From contig DFWZ01000020.1 of the NCBI GenBank assembly GCA_002381565.1, positions 1 through 62,192 on the forward strand: a DNA stretch of 62,192 nucleotides, written 5' to 3'. A program made the translations under genes and the position numbers. This DNA comes from Gallionella sp. UBA4121 (lineage in GTDB: Bacteria; Pseudomonadota; Gammaproteobacteria; Burkholderiales; Gallionellaceae). The stretch's first letter is position 1, and each line of letters opens with the position of its first letter. The notes beneath the pieces were generated by a model. That model worked only from the letters and a program-made list of their open reading frames with translations, ran no database searches and was not told the DNA's origin. Below, piece after piece: positions 1 to 8,107 of the stretch.

Positions 1-73
1 TGGTAGTTCAGTTGGTTAGAATACCGGCCTGTCACGCCGGGGGTCGCGGGTTCGAGTCCCGTCCACTCCGCCA
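1..73 (+). tRNA. tRNA-Asp (GTC), 5' end cut by window edge
   Basis: The sequence is identical over 73 nt to the complete tRNA-Asp at 2171-2247 and lacks only its first four bases (GGAG), which lie outside the window. The anticodon loop carries GTC, the T arm has the normal GGTTCGAGTCC motif, and the 3' end encodes CCA. It is followed at once by a hairpin terminator and then ppiD. The presence of two copies on either side of ppiD points to a duplication. Confidence 0.95.
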
Positions 74-78
74 AATTG

Positions 79-104
79 AGGCGAACGAAAGTTCGCCTTT
101 TTTC
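79..104 (+). terminator. Rho-independent terminator after tRNA-Asp
   Basis: An 8-bp stem AGGCGAAC/GTTCGCCT closes a GAAA tetraloop and is followed by six T residues. It sits 6 nt after the tRNA CCA end, so it should end the tRNA transcript before ppiD. Confidence 0.85.
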
Positions 105-135
105 ATATCTGTCGTTTAAAACATCTGGGGCCGCT

Positions 136-2034
136 ATGTTTGATTTTGTTCATGAGAAAAAAAGATTGGTACAGATAGTCCTGCTGTTGATTATTTTGCC
201 GTTTGCATTCTTTGGTGTGGATTCGTATCGTCATTCAGGGGACTCTGATGCACCTGCAACGGTGAACGGCACGAAAATTTCCAAACAGGAATTTGAAACC
301 GCGCTGCGCCAACAGCAGGACAGAATGCGGCAGATGCTGGGAGCAAATTTTGATCCGGCGATGTTTGAAAATCCGGACATGAAACGCGCCGTTCTGGACA
401 ATCTGATTGCGCAACGCTTGCTGATTGACAAAGCCACTGCAGCCGGTTTGACGGTGACAGATGCCCAGGTTGCACAGGTGGTCGCGGGTATAGACGCTTT
501 CAAAGAAGGCGGTAAATTCGACAAGGCGCGCTATGTCAGCGCGCTGACTGAGAAAAATATGACGCCTTTGATGTTCGAGGCGCGCGTCAAGGACGAACTG
601 GTCGGACAGCAGTTGCGTGATGCGTATACGCAGAATGGTTATGCTGCCAATACCGTTGCAAATAATATTATCGCGATAAATGAACAGCAACGAGTGATCA
701 GCGTGGCACAGGTTTCATTGCAGTCTTTCATTGCACAGGCGAAGGTAGATGATACCGAAATCAAGACCTATTACGATCAGAATCAGCAGGAATTTCAGGC
801 ACCTGAGCAAATGAAGGTTGAGTATGTTAAGTTTTCAGCCAAGGACTTGATGGCGAAAGCTGATGTAAAGCCTGAAGATGTCAAAAAATATTACGACGAA
901 CATCAGGCTGAATTCTCTACTCCCGAGCAGCGCCAGGCTTCCCATATCCTGTTAACAGTTGCGACGACAGCCCCTCAGGCGGAGCAGGACGCAGTCAAGG
1001 CTAAAGCTTCAGAGTTACTCAAAGAAGTTAGAAAAAATCCGACTCAGTTTGCCGAACTGGCCAAAAAGAACTCGCAAGATCCAGGCTCTGCCGCAAATGG
1101 CGGTGATCTTGGTCTGTTTGGCCGGGGCATGATGGTGAAATCGTTCGATGAGGCAGTATTTGCCCTCAAGCCAGGTGAAATAAGCGATCTGGTAAAGTCT
1201 GATTTCGGCTATCACATCATCAAGCTGACGGCGATCAAGCCTGCTCAGGTCGTGCCTTTCAATGAGGTAAGCGCAGGCATTTTGTCCAAGCTGCGTGAGC
1301 AGAAAGCAGCGGATTCGTTTGCGGAACTGGCAGACAAATTCAGCAATACCGTCTATGAACAAAGCGATACCCTGCAACCTGCCGCAACGCTTGCCGGCGT
1401 CAAAGTAGAGCAAAGTGCATGGTTGACCAAAGGACTGGCAACGGACGATATCTGGACGGCAAAAATGTTGCAGGCCGTGTTCAGCGATGAAGTCATCAAG
1501 AACCATCGCAACACGGCCGCGATTGAAGTTGCTGCCAATACCCTGGTTGCAGCGCGCATGCTCGAACACAAGGCGGCTAGCGTGCGCAGCTTGGCTGAAG
1601 TTCAGGATGTGATCAAACAAAAATTATTAAATAAAAAAGCGCTGGACATGGCGGTAAAACAGGGTAAAATGCTGCTCGGTCAATTGCAGCAGGGTAGTCA
1701 TCCTGCGCTGGATTGGTCGGTTGCTCAGACGATTACTCATGCTCAACATGGTGCGCTGGATGTAGCGATGGTGCGCCAGTTGTTTCAGGCAGACAGTACC
1801 AAATTACCCCAGTATGTCGGTGCAGAATCCCCGCAGGGTGGATTCGTTCTGGTGCGCTTGGATGCCATCAAGAATGGAGAAAATCCTGATGATGTGAAGC
1901 GTGCCCGTTACGCACAGCAGTTGCGCCAGATGACAGGGGATGAGATGTTTCAGGCTTACATGGCTGATGCAAAGAAAAATGCAAAGATTAAGTTGAAGTT
2001 GCCTGAAGCGGCGACCGAAACAGTAAAGCCGTAA
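136..2034 (+). CDS. ppiD: Periplasmic folding chaperone / peptidyl-prolyl isomerase PpiD
   Basis: Inner-membrane-anchored periplasmic chaperone of 632 aa that helps newly exported outer-membrane proteins fold. A short cytoplasmic start (MFDFVHEKKR) is followed by one membrane segment at about residues 12-30. Next come a SurA-N-like helical region with a conserved 'LIAQRLLIDKA' stretch and one parvulin PPIC domain at about residues 255-350 (QASHILL ... GGDLGLFGRG ... FGYHIIKL), then a long C-terminal region. Length is normal for the family. I chose ATG 136 over the in-frame ATG at 76, because the extra 20 residues would run through the terminator after tRNA-Asp and precede the typical MFDFV start. 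It lies between tRNA-Asp and tRNA-Val genes. Confidence 0.92.
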   Translation: MFDFVHEKKRLVQIVLLLIILPFAFFGVDSYRHSGDSDAPATVNGTKISKQEFETALRQQQDRMRQMLGANFDPAMFENPDMKRAVLDNLIAQRLLIDKATAAGLTVTDAQVAQVVAGIDAFKEGGKFDKARYVSALTEKNMTPLMFEARVKDELVGQQLRDAYTQNGYAANTVANNIIAINEQQRVISVAQVSLQSFIAQAKVDDTEIKTYYDQNQQEFQAPEQMKVEYVKFSAKDLMAKADVKPEDVKKYYDEHQAEFSTPEQRQASHILLTVATTAPQAEQDAVKAKASELLKEVRKNPTQFAELAKKNSQDPGSAANGGDLGLFGRGMMVKSFDEAVFALKPGEISDLVKSDFGYHIIKLTAIKPAQVVPFNEVSAGILSKLREQKAADSFAELADKFSNTVYEQSDTLQPAATLAGVKVEQSAWLTKGLATDDIWTAKMLQAVFSDEVIKNHRNTAAIEVAANTLVAARMLEHKAASVRSLAEVQDVIKQKLLNKKALDMAVKQGKMLLGQLQQGSHPALDWSVAQTITHAQHGALDVAMVRQLFQADSTKLPQYVGAESPQGGFVLVRLDAIKNGENPDDVKRARYAQQLRQMTGDEMFQAYMADAKKNAKIKLKLPEAATETVKP

Positions 2035-2052
2035 GGCTTTAGATGTAGATAT

Positions 2053-2128
2053 GGGTGCTTAGCTCAGTTGGTAGAGCACCGCCCTTACAAGGCGATTGTC
2101 GGCGGTTCGAACCCGTCAGCACCCACCA
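2053..2128 (+). tRNA. tRNA-Val (TAC)
   Basis: A 76-nt cloverleaf: acceptor stem GGGTGCT/AGCACCC, D arm GCTCAGTTGGTAGAGC, anticodon loop CTTACAA with anticodon TAC, T arm GGTTCGAACCC, encoded CCA. It starts 18 nt after the ppiD stop and is followed, after a short heptamer repeat tract, by tRNA-Asp. Confidence 0.95.
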
Positions 2129-2136
2129 GTTATGTG

Positions 2137-2157
2137 GTAAGTAGTAAGTAGTAAGTG
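2137..2157. repeat. Three tandem heptamers GTAAGTA/G between tRNA genes
   Basis: The spacer between tRNA-Val and tRNA-Asp contains GTAAGTA, GTAAGTA, GTAAGTG in direct tandem. It is a short period-7 repeat of the kind that can change copy number by slippage. No function is evident. Confidence 0.8.
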
Positions 2158-2170
2158 AGTTGCCAGTTTT

Positions 2171-2247
2171 GGAGTGGTAGTTCAGTTGGTTAGAATACCG
2201 GCCTGTCACGCCGGGGGTCGCGGGTTCGAGTCCCGTCCACTCCGCCA
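2171..2247 (+). tRNA. tRNA-Asp (GTC)
   Basis: A complete 77-nt tRNA with acceptor stem GGAGTGG/CCACTCC, anticodon GTC in a CTGTCAC loop, T arm and encoded CCA. It is identical over 73 nt to the partial copy at 1-73. It is the last gene before a strong terminator. Confidence 0.97.
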
Positions 2248-2254
2248 ATATAAG

Positions 2255-2283
2255 AAAGCCGTTGAGAAATCAACGGCTTTTTT
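2255..2283 (+). terminator. Rho-independent terminator after tRNA-Asp
   Basis: An 11-bp stem (AAAGCCGTTGA / TCAACGGCTTT) with a GAAA loop runs into a T tract. The A-rich left flank means it may also act on the minus strand, for the reductase gene that ends at 2341. Confidence 0.88.
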
Positions 2284-2340
2284 GTATTTCAACTTATCTC
2301 GTCAAGTGTACCGATCAGTCCTTCGATTTTATAAACTGGA

Positions 2341-3483
2341 CTAGGATTTTGAAACGCAACGAGCCGTCATCGCGGTACGCTCCACGGCATATTCTCCGGT
2401 AATCACGAATCCGGTCATTTCATCCTGTACGTTGAAAAACCCCATCTTGATTCCCTGACCCCGTTCAAGCACTTGCCATGCTCCTGCCGCATCACGCGCA
2501 ACCGGCGAGACCACCACGGGATGCGCCGGAGTTTTTACTACCACGGGCATGAATGGAAAAACCACTCGTGCATCTTCGCCGTTCAGCACCTTCGCCAATG
2601 TCCGGCCCGCTTGCATGATGGGCAGCACATAAGGCAACACGCGCCCGTCAATCTCGGCACTGTCGCCCAGCGCAAAGATTGTTTCATCGGAGCTTCGCAG
2701 CTGTTCATCAACCACAATGCCACGATTGACAGCGAGTCCCGCATCCCGTGCCAGCCCGATACGCGGGCGCAAACCTACCGCTGAGAGCACCACGTCTGCA
2801 TATACTTCTGCCTCGTCGGCCAGTGTCAGCGAATAACCTGCGCCTGATGAATTCACGCTGTGCACGGCAGTACCGAAACGCCATGTCACGCCAGTTTGGG
2901 ACAAGGGCTCCAGCAACTGCCGCCCGGCCTGTTCCGGCATCAGTCCGGAAAGCGGGTAAGGGCCGGGATCAATCACGGTAACCTTATAGCCGGCAACCGC
3001 GAGGTCATTGGCAAATTCGCAGCCGATCAGGCCGCCCCCCATGATGGCGATGGATTTTGCCGTGCCCAGCGCATCACGAAAAATCGCGTAATCTTCCAAA
3101 TCATTCACCGACAACACCGAATCGGCCGCATCGCCCTTCAAAGGAATCCGTATCGGATCGGCGCCGGATGCCAGCACCAGGCGGTCATAGTCAACTACGC
3201 CCGATGACGTATCCAGCTGCTTTTCAACACGATGAATGGCGCGCACTTCAGTGTGGGCAAGCAAAGTAAAACCCAGCTGTTCTGCCATCGACGGCCCGGA
3301 AGTCAGCACAAGACTGGCGGGCTCCTTGCCCTGGGCAAAAGCATTGGAGAGCATTGGTTTTGAGTAATAATCGCCACTGCCATTCGACACCATGGTGATG
3401 GGTATGTCGCGATTCAGTTTGCGTAATTCGCGTACCAGCGTGTATCCCGCCAGACCGCTGCCCAGCACTACGATAGGTTTCAT
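2341..3483 (-). CDS. FAD-dependent rubredoxin:NAD(P)H reductase-like oxidoreductase
   Basis: A 380-aa pyridine-nucleotide-disulfide-family flavoprotein that probably moves electrons from NAD(P)H to rubredoxin. The N-terminal FAD-binding motif is VLGSGLAGYTLVREL. The NAD-binding motif IMGGGLIGCEFANDL lies near residue 150, and the second FAD motif FALGDSAEIDG near residue 275. There is no redox CxxxxC motif, as expected for rubredoxin reductase/NorW-type enzymes. I chose the ATG at 3483, which follows a clear AAGGAGA ribosome site, rather than an upstream in-frame start. A rubredoxin and a rubrerythrin gene lie directly upstream on the same strand, which supports the assignment. The electron acceptor is inferred from this context. 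Confidence 0.85.
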   Translation of the reverse strand: MKPIVVLGSGLAGYTLVRELRKLNRDIPITMVSNGSGDYYSKPMLSNAFAQGKEPASLVLTSGPSMAEQLGFTLLAHTEVRAIHRVEKQLDTSSGVVDYDRLVLASGADPIRIPLKGDAADSVLSVNDLEDYAIFRDALGTAKSIAIMGGGLIGCEFANDLAVAGYKVTVIDPGPYPLSGLMPEQAGRQLLEPLSQTGVTWRFGTAVHSVNSSGAGYSLTLADEAEVYADVVLSAVGLRPRIGLARDAGLAVNRGIVVDEQLRSSDETIFALGDSAEIDGRVLPYVLPIMQAGRTLAKVLNGEDARVVFPFMPVVVKTPAHPVVVSPVARDAAGAWQVLERGQGIKMGFFNVQDEMTGFVITGEYAVERTAMTARCVSKS

Positions 3484-3569
3484 GAGTGTCTCCTTTTCTA
3501 CTTGCAAGTAATGCGAATCAGACGGATTTTCTCGCCACAGTCAGCAATCAGACTGTGGCGAAATTCCTG

Positions 3570-3734
3570 CTAGATTTCCACCATCTCGAAATCCGCCTTC
3601 GCCACACCGCAATCCGGACACGCCCAGTTTTCCGGTATATCCGCCCAGGCCGTGCCGGCCACAATGCCTTCTTCGGGCAAACCGTCCACTTCGTTGTAAA
3701 CAAAACCGCACACCACACATTGCCATACTTTCAT
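3570..3734 (-). CDS. Rubredoxin
   Basis: A 54-aa iron-sulfur-less electron carrier with one Fe(Cys)4 site. The two knuckles are CVVCG at residues 6-10 and CPDCG at residues 39-43, with the usual YNE and GTAWADIPENW segments between them. The start is the ATG at 3734, preceded by AAGGAG at good spacing. It sits between the reductase and rubrerythrin genes on the same strand, and would carry electrons from the former to the latter. Confidence 0.95.
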   Translation of the reverse strand: MKVWQCVVCGFVYNEVDGLPEEGIVAGTAWADIPENWACPDCGVAKADFEMVEI

Positions 3735-3762
3735 GTCGTACTCCTTATAAATAGTGATTGTT

Positions 3763-4236
3763 TCAGGCCGAAATATTTGCCAGAACGGCGCGATATTGAT
3801 TGGCATGGCGCTCTTCGACTTTCGCCAGTGCCGCGAATCGTTTTGCCGCTTTTTCCAGCGTTGCTTTGAACAATTCTGCATGCTCCTTCGACTCGGTGAT
3901 CTGTTCCGTTATTTCCAAGGCTGCCGCTGCGTTACCCTCCTGCTGGGCAGTCCTGAGAAATCCAGGATACATCTCGGTATATTCGTAAGTCTCGCCTTCA
4001 ATTGCCATTTGCAGACAGCGTTGTGTCGTCATGCCGGCCTTGGGGTAGAGCAGGTCCAGATGCCCCAGCGCGTGTTGCACTTCCTGATTTGCTGTTTCTT
4101 CAAACACTTTTGCGGTTTCTTCATCGCCCGCTGCTCGTGCGATTTTGGCAAAGTAACGGTACTTGATATGTGCCATCGATTCTCCGGCAAATGCCGCTTC
4201 GAGGTTGGCCATGGTTTTGATCTCTGGTCGTTGCAT
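3763..4236 (-). CDS. Rubrerythrin-like diiron peroxidase lacking the rubredoxin domain
   Basis: A 157-aa ferritin-like four-helix protein that reduces hydrogen peroxide at a diiron centre. Likely iron ligands lie in GESMAHIKY, NQEVQHA, EGETYEYTEMY, ESKEHAELF and EERHANQY. Classical rubrerythrin has a C-terminal rubredoxin domain of about 40 aa. Here the protein ends after the helical bundle, so the adjacent free rubredoxin could supply electrons. A good ribosome site (CAGGAGCG) precedes the ATG at 4236. It is divergent from oxyR across a 243-bp spacer, which suggests peroxide control. Confidence 0.92.
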   Translation of the reverse strand: MQRPEIKTMANLEAAFAGESMAHIKYRYFAKIARAAGDEETAKVFEETANQEVQHALGHLDLLYPKAGMTTQRCLQMAIEGETYEYTEMYPGFLRTAQQEGNAAAALEITEQITESKEHAELFKATLEKAAKRFAALAKVEERHANQYRAVLANISA

Positions 4237-4298
4237 GATTCGCTCCTGATCGTTTGGTTAATTAAGTGGTTTGTCGTCCACGGCTGCAATGTATATTC

Positions 4299-4335
4299 TT
4301 GTAGTCGATAAATCTAATTGATTGTTTAAACCTAT
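4299..4335. promoter_or_regulatory. Possible OxyR operator between rubrerythrin and oxyR
   Basis: Read on the minus strand, tetramers ATAG, CAAT, ATTT and ACAA occur with exact 7-nt gaps. They match the OxyR ATAG-N7-CTAT-N7-ATAG-N7-CTAT layout well in the first two boxes and poorly in the last two. It lies in the AT-rich divergent spacer. The match is weak, so this is only a candidate. Confidence 0.25.
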
Positions 4336-4479
4336 TTGATTTAATATATAAATCATACGGACATGGCACGGATATCGCCCCTGATTTGCCGTACCCGTTT
4401 CCAACTTCCCAGCCTTCCCTCGCAAGCAGGAGAAGGGGCAAACGATTCGCTACGCGACTTTCACGTAAAGGGAAATGTA

Positions 4480-5385
4480 ATGACACTCAACGAACTTCGC
4501 TTCATCGTGGCTGTGGCGCAGGAACGCAATTTCCGCCGTGCCGCAGAAAAGTCCTTCATCAGCCAGCCTGCGCTGTCGCTGGCCATACAAAAGCTGGAGG
4601 ATGAGCTGGGCTTGAAAATTTTCGAACGTGGCAGGAAAGAGATTGCCGTCACGCCAGTCGGCAACGCCATCGTCGAGCAGGCGCAGCGCGTGCTTGAGGA
4701 AGCCGAGCGTATACGTGAAATTGCAGTTGCAGGGAGAAATCAGCTAGCCGCCCCCTTGCGCGTCGGCATCATTTACAGCGTCGGCCCCTATCTGTTACCC
4801 GAAATGATTTCCGAGTTGAAGACAGTCGCCCCGAACATGCCGCTGGAAGTCGAAGAGAACATCACAGCGAATCTGGATACTTTGCTGCGCAACGGCAAGC
4901 TGGATGTCATCATCATCGCGCTGCCGTACGGCGATGCGGGCATCATGACTCACCCTTTGTACGACGAATCTTTCGAAGTGGTGGTAAACAATGAACATCG
5001 CTGGGCAGACCGGCGCAGCATCAATGCACCGGAGTTGGCAGAGGAAAAGATTCTGCTGCTGGATTCAGGGCACTGTTTCAGCAATCAGGTGGCCGAGGCC
5101 TGCCCGGAAATAAACCGCAAAGGCGCTGAGATACAACAGGGCACTTCGCTGGAAACCATCCGCAACATGGTCGCTTCAGGCCTGGGAATCACGGTGTTGC
5201 CAGCCTCGGCGAACAACGCACGCTACCGCAGTCGCTTGCTGAAAGTCATCCCTTTTGCCAAGCCTGTGCCGTCCAGGCGGATTGCCCTGGCATGGCGTAA
5301 AAGCTTTGCACGCACGCAAGCGATTGAAGCGTTGATACAGGCCGTCACCCGGGCCAAGGTTACCGGTATCAAACTGCTGCCATAG
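4480..5385 (+). CDS. oxyR: LysR-family peroxide sensor OxyR
   Basis: A 301-aa transcription activator with an N-terminal winged helix (MTLNELRFIVAVAQERNFRRA ... SQPALSLAIQKLE) and a C-terminal substrate-like domain. The key evidence for OxyR rather than a generic LysR protein is GHCFSNQVAEAC near residues 200-211. Two cysteines separated by eight residues match the peroxide-sensing pair C199/C208 of E. coli OxyR. The start is the ATG at 4480, preceded by AAAGGGA; an in-frame ATG at 4363 would add 39 residues with no family match. It faces the rubrerythrin/rubredoxin genes, its likely targets. Confidence 0.9.
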   Translation: MTLNELRFIVAVAQERNFRRAAEKSFISQPALSLAIQKLEDELGLKIFERGRKEIAVTPVGNAIVEQAQRVLEEAERIREIAVAGRNQLAAPLRVGIIYSVGPYLLPEMISELKTVAPNMPLEVEENITANLDTLLRNGKLDVIIIALPYGDAGIMTHPLYDESFEVVVNNEHRWADRRSINAPELAEEKILLLDSGHCFSNQVAEACPEINRKGAEIQQGTSLETIRNMVASGLGITVLPASANNARYRSRLLKVIPFAKPVPSRRIALAWRKSFARTQAIEALIQAVTRAKVTGIKLLP

Positions 5386-5620
5386 CACCTATCTACCCTG
5401 ATGTACTGCCGGACATCAGTGGCATAGTCGCACTGAAAATTCTGCTCATGGAACCGGCAACAAAAAATATATCCGTTGCTTTCCGTCAGGCTCAACAATC
5501 TGAATAATCCGCGTTTCTGTACGTCAGCGCACGGAATGGCTGTTGATCAACTCCTATTATTAACCAGTGGGCCAATCAAACGGCATACCTCTTTATTACC
5601 CTAAATCATGGAGAAACGTT

Positions 5621-5764
5621 ATGACTGATAACAACAGGCTGGCAGTTGGACTCTTTAGCAACCACCAGGATGCCGAGAGCGCAGTAAAAGAACTGCAAAA
5701 GTCAGGCTTCCTGATGAAAAACAAAGCAGAAGAGGCCGCAGTGCATGAAGCAACGATAGGCTAA
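5621..5764 (+). pseudogene. Truncated GSP17M-like stress protein fragment
   Basis: A 47-aa reading frame starting MTDNNRLAVGLFSNHQDAE, preceded by GGAG. It matches only the first strand-helix unit of the general stress protein 17M-like family, whose complete members continue with a glycine-rich membrane segment. After 'SGF' the sequence loses similarity and stops. The full-length paralogue begins 36 nt downstream. It is probably a remnant of a duplicated gene, although a short expressed protein cannot be excluded. Confidence 0.55.
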
Positions 5765-5800
5765 GGCTTTGACTGGCTAACTTTTTGTAAGGAGGATGAT

Positions 5801-6382
5801 ATGGAAGCTTCTGAAAAACCGTCCTGGCGAGAAAAAAACAGGATTCTCGTTGCAGTTTATGCTGATCTGGGCAAGGCGCAGTCCGTAGCGAAACGTCTGA
5901 TTGATATGGATTTCCAGATGGATATGATTTCCGTGCTTGGTCGAATGCAAGCCACAGGCGATGATAATTTGGGTATCTACCACCTGGATATAGGCGATCG
6001 CGTGAAGGCGTGGGGGACGCAAGGAGCCCTATGGGGCGGGTTGTGGGGATTCCTTGTTGGTGCGGGCTTCTTCATGATTTCCGGGATAGGCGCAGTCGCG
6101 GCAGCCGGATATATTGTTGAAGCCATAGCCGGCGGAATTGCAGCCGGTGCTGGTACGATGGCTGGTGCTGCGGCACTGTCTCAATTGGCGATTGCCTTCC
6201 ATCGGACAGGAATTCCTGAAACAGAAATCCGGGCCCTGCACAAGGCAATCGAGGATGGACACTATTTGCTGATGTTGCGTTGCGCCGAGTCAGAAGCTGG
6301 GAAATGGAAGGAACTGCTCATATCGGAACTTCCTTTGGAAGTCCATGATTTACCCTATTCCAGAGTGATAGACAAAGCATAG
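5801..6382 (+). CDS. GSP17M-like membrane-associated stress protein
   Basis: A 193-aa protein of the general stress protein 17M-like/DUF1269-type group. An N-terminal alpha-beta unit (RILVAVYADLGKAQSVAKRL) is followed by a glycine-rich hydrophobic region at about residues 70-125 (WGGLWGFLVGAGFFM ... AIAGGIAAGAG) that could form a membrane hairpin. A final soluble segment carries GIPETEIRALHKAIEDG. The start follows AAGGAGG. The biochemical role of this family is not established. It sits downstream of a truncated homologue and before mtfA. Confidence 0.75.
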   Translation: MEASEKPSWREKNRILVAVYADLGKAQSVAKRLIDMDFQMDMISVLGRMQATGDDNLGIYHLDIGDRVKAWGTQGALWGGLWGFLVGAGFFMISGIGAVAAAGYIVEAIAGGIAAGAGTMAGAAALSQLAIAFHRTGIPETEIRALHKAIEDGHYLLMLRCAESEAGKWKELLISELPLEVHDLPYSRVIDKA

Positions 6383-6557
6383 TGTTCGGGTCAGGCGTCC
6401 CACGGAACAAACTCAGTCAAAAGCAAAAATCCGTGCAGCGCTATTTGATCGCGATTAGCGCGGCAGTATTCTGTTTGGGACGTGAAAGCAGTGGGCTGGA
6501 TATAATGAAATACAAGCAGCAGGAGAAAATAATATTTTAGCCTTACGACGCTGGAAA

Positions 6558-7295
6558 ATGCGCAGGTTGCTTAAACGCCATCCGATACCTCACGCTATCT
6601 GGCAACGCGTGACACGACGGATGCTGGTTTTGCGCGGGCTGGATGCGGTGGAAATGGCGCATCTGCGCGAAATGACGACGTGGTTCCTGGATCAGAAAGC
6701 CATCACCGGCGCTCAGGGTTTAGAGGTGACGCAGTCCATGCGGGTCGCTGTGGCAGTTCAAGCCTGTTTGCTCATCCTGAATCTGGGTGTGGAATATTTC
6801 GACGGCTGGGTCGAGGTCATACTCTATCCGGGCGCATTTCGCGTTAATCATGCGCAGATGGATGCCAATGGTCTGGTGCATGATGATGCTGCCGTTTTAT
6901 CCGGTGAGTCTTGGCTGCGCGGCCCGGTAATTTTGTCCTGGGATGATGTGGCGCGGGATAGCTACCAATGCCAGCCCGGTCACAACGTTGTGTTGCATGA
7001 GTTCGCGCATAAGCTCGATGGCCTCAACGGGGCCGCGAATGGCATGCCGCCATTGCGCCAGGGCATGAGCCGGGTAAGATGGGCAGCGGATTTGAGTGAG
7101 GCCTACGATGAATTGTGCCTGCAAGTCGCGCATGGGAAATCTACTCATATCAATTCTTATGCCGCCACCAGTCCGGCAGAATTTTTCGCGGTGCTGAGCG
7201 AGTATTTTTATACTGCGCCCGATATTTTGAAAAAATGCTGTCCCGCTGTCCACAAGCAACTGAAGTTGTTTTACCTTCAGAAAGCATCACGATGA
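6558..7295 (+). CDS. mtfA: Zinc-dependent peptidase MtfA (Mlc titration factor A family)
   Basis: A 245-aa cytosolic zincin. The HEFAH zinc-binding motif occurs near residue 155 (VVLHEFAHKLDGLNGA), and the third-ligand glutamate is in TSPAEFFAVLSEYFY near residue 215. In E. coli MtfA binds the repressor Mlc and so affects glucose-transport gene expression; that role here is only inferred. ATG 6558 gives a normal-length protein, but no strong ribosome site is visible. A TATAAT hexamer at 6501-6506 could be its -10 element. Confidence 0.88.
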   Translation: MRRLLKRHPIPHAIWQRVTRRMLVLRGLDAVEMAHLREMTTWFLDQKAITGAQGLEVTQSMRVAVAVQACLLILNLGVEYFDGWVEVILYPGAFRVNHAQMDANGLVHDDAAVLSGESWLRGPVILSWDDVARDSYQCQPGHNVVLHEFAHKLDGLNGAANGMPPLRQGMSRVRWAADLSEAYDELCLQVAHGKSTHINSYAATSPAEFFAVLSEYFYTAPDILKKCCPAVHKQLKLFYLQKASR

Positions 7296-7342
7296 TTCAT
7301 GTGTTTTGTCCATAGTCTCGATATTGGAAGGAGGCAGCAGAT

Positions 7343-8038
7343 ATGTCAGTACATCACAGGGAGCGCCATCGCACGCAACGTATCGGCTGGTTGCGCGCAG
7401 CGGTATTAGGCGCCAACGACGGTATCGTTTCCACAGCAAGCCTGGTGTTAGGCGTTGCGGCAGCACATGCGACGCATGAAAGTATCCTGATCGCGGGAAT
7501 CGCCGGGCTGGTTGCAGGCACCATGTCGATGGCCGCCGGTGAATACGTGTCGGTTCATTCACAGGCTGACACCGAACAGGCCGAGCTCGAACTGGAGCGC
7601 AAAGAACTTGCAACAGATGACAAGGGCGAGCATCGGGAGCTTGCCGCGATTTACATTGGTCGGGGGCTTGATCCTGCACTCGCGCAGCAGGTCGCGAAGC
7701 AACTCATGGTGCATGACGCACTCGATGCGCATGCCCGTGACGAGCTGGGTATTTATGATACATTCACGGCCCGCCCCATGCTCGCGGCTCTTGCGTCGGC
7801 TTGCTCATTTGCAGTTGGCGCGGCCATGCCGATGCTGGTCGTCGCACTCGCGCCCCATGCAATTGTGATTCCGTTTGTTTCGGGCACATCACTCGTGTTC
7901 CTGGCACTACTGGGTGGGTGGGCGGCGTACGTGGGTGGTGCACCTGTGATGAAGGGCGTCATGCGGGTCACATTCTGGGGGATGCTGGCCATGGGATTGA
8001 CAGCCGGGGTGGGCGCGCTGTTCGGCACGGTGGCGTGA
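7343..8038 (+). CDS. VIT1/CCC1-family iron/manganese transporter
   Basis: A 231-aa inner-membrane protein. The first membrane region holds the family motif GANDGIVSTASLVLGVAAA, followed by MSMAAGEYVSV in the second helix. A cytoplasmic acidic/helical metal-binding stretch (ELELERKELATDD ... DALDAHARDELGI) and three further helices complete it. Family members move Fe2+ or Mn2+ out of the cytosol. The start is preceded by GGAAGGAGG. It precedes zwf by 69 nt. Confidence 0.9.
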   Translation: MSVHHRERHRTQRIGWLRAAVLGANDGIVSTASLVLGVAAAHATHESILIAGIAGLVAGTMSMAAGEYVSVHSQADTEQAELELERKELATDDKGEHRELAAIYIGRGLDPALAQQVAKQLMVHDALDAHARDELGIYDTFTARPMLAALASACSFAVGAAMPMLVVALAPHAIVIPFVSGTSLVFLALLGGWAAYVGGAPVMKGVMRVTFWGMLAMGLTAGVGALFGTVA

Positions 8039-8107
8039 ACATGGCGCTTGATAACGCAGCGTGCGGGCTGTTCAGTCTGGCAGACATCATGAAAAAGGAG
8101 CTCCTGG

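Noticed and set aside
2039..2248. 69-aa minus-strand frame with a WWVLTGSNRRQSP-like stretch
   Set aside because: It is exactly antisense to tRNA-Val and tRNA-Asp. Such tRNA-shadow proteins are a known database artefact.
4377..4450. Inverted CCTTC...GAAGG element before oxyR
   Set aside because: The repeat is short and imperfect, and I cannot show a second copy in the window, so I do not call it a repeat element.
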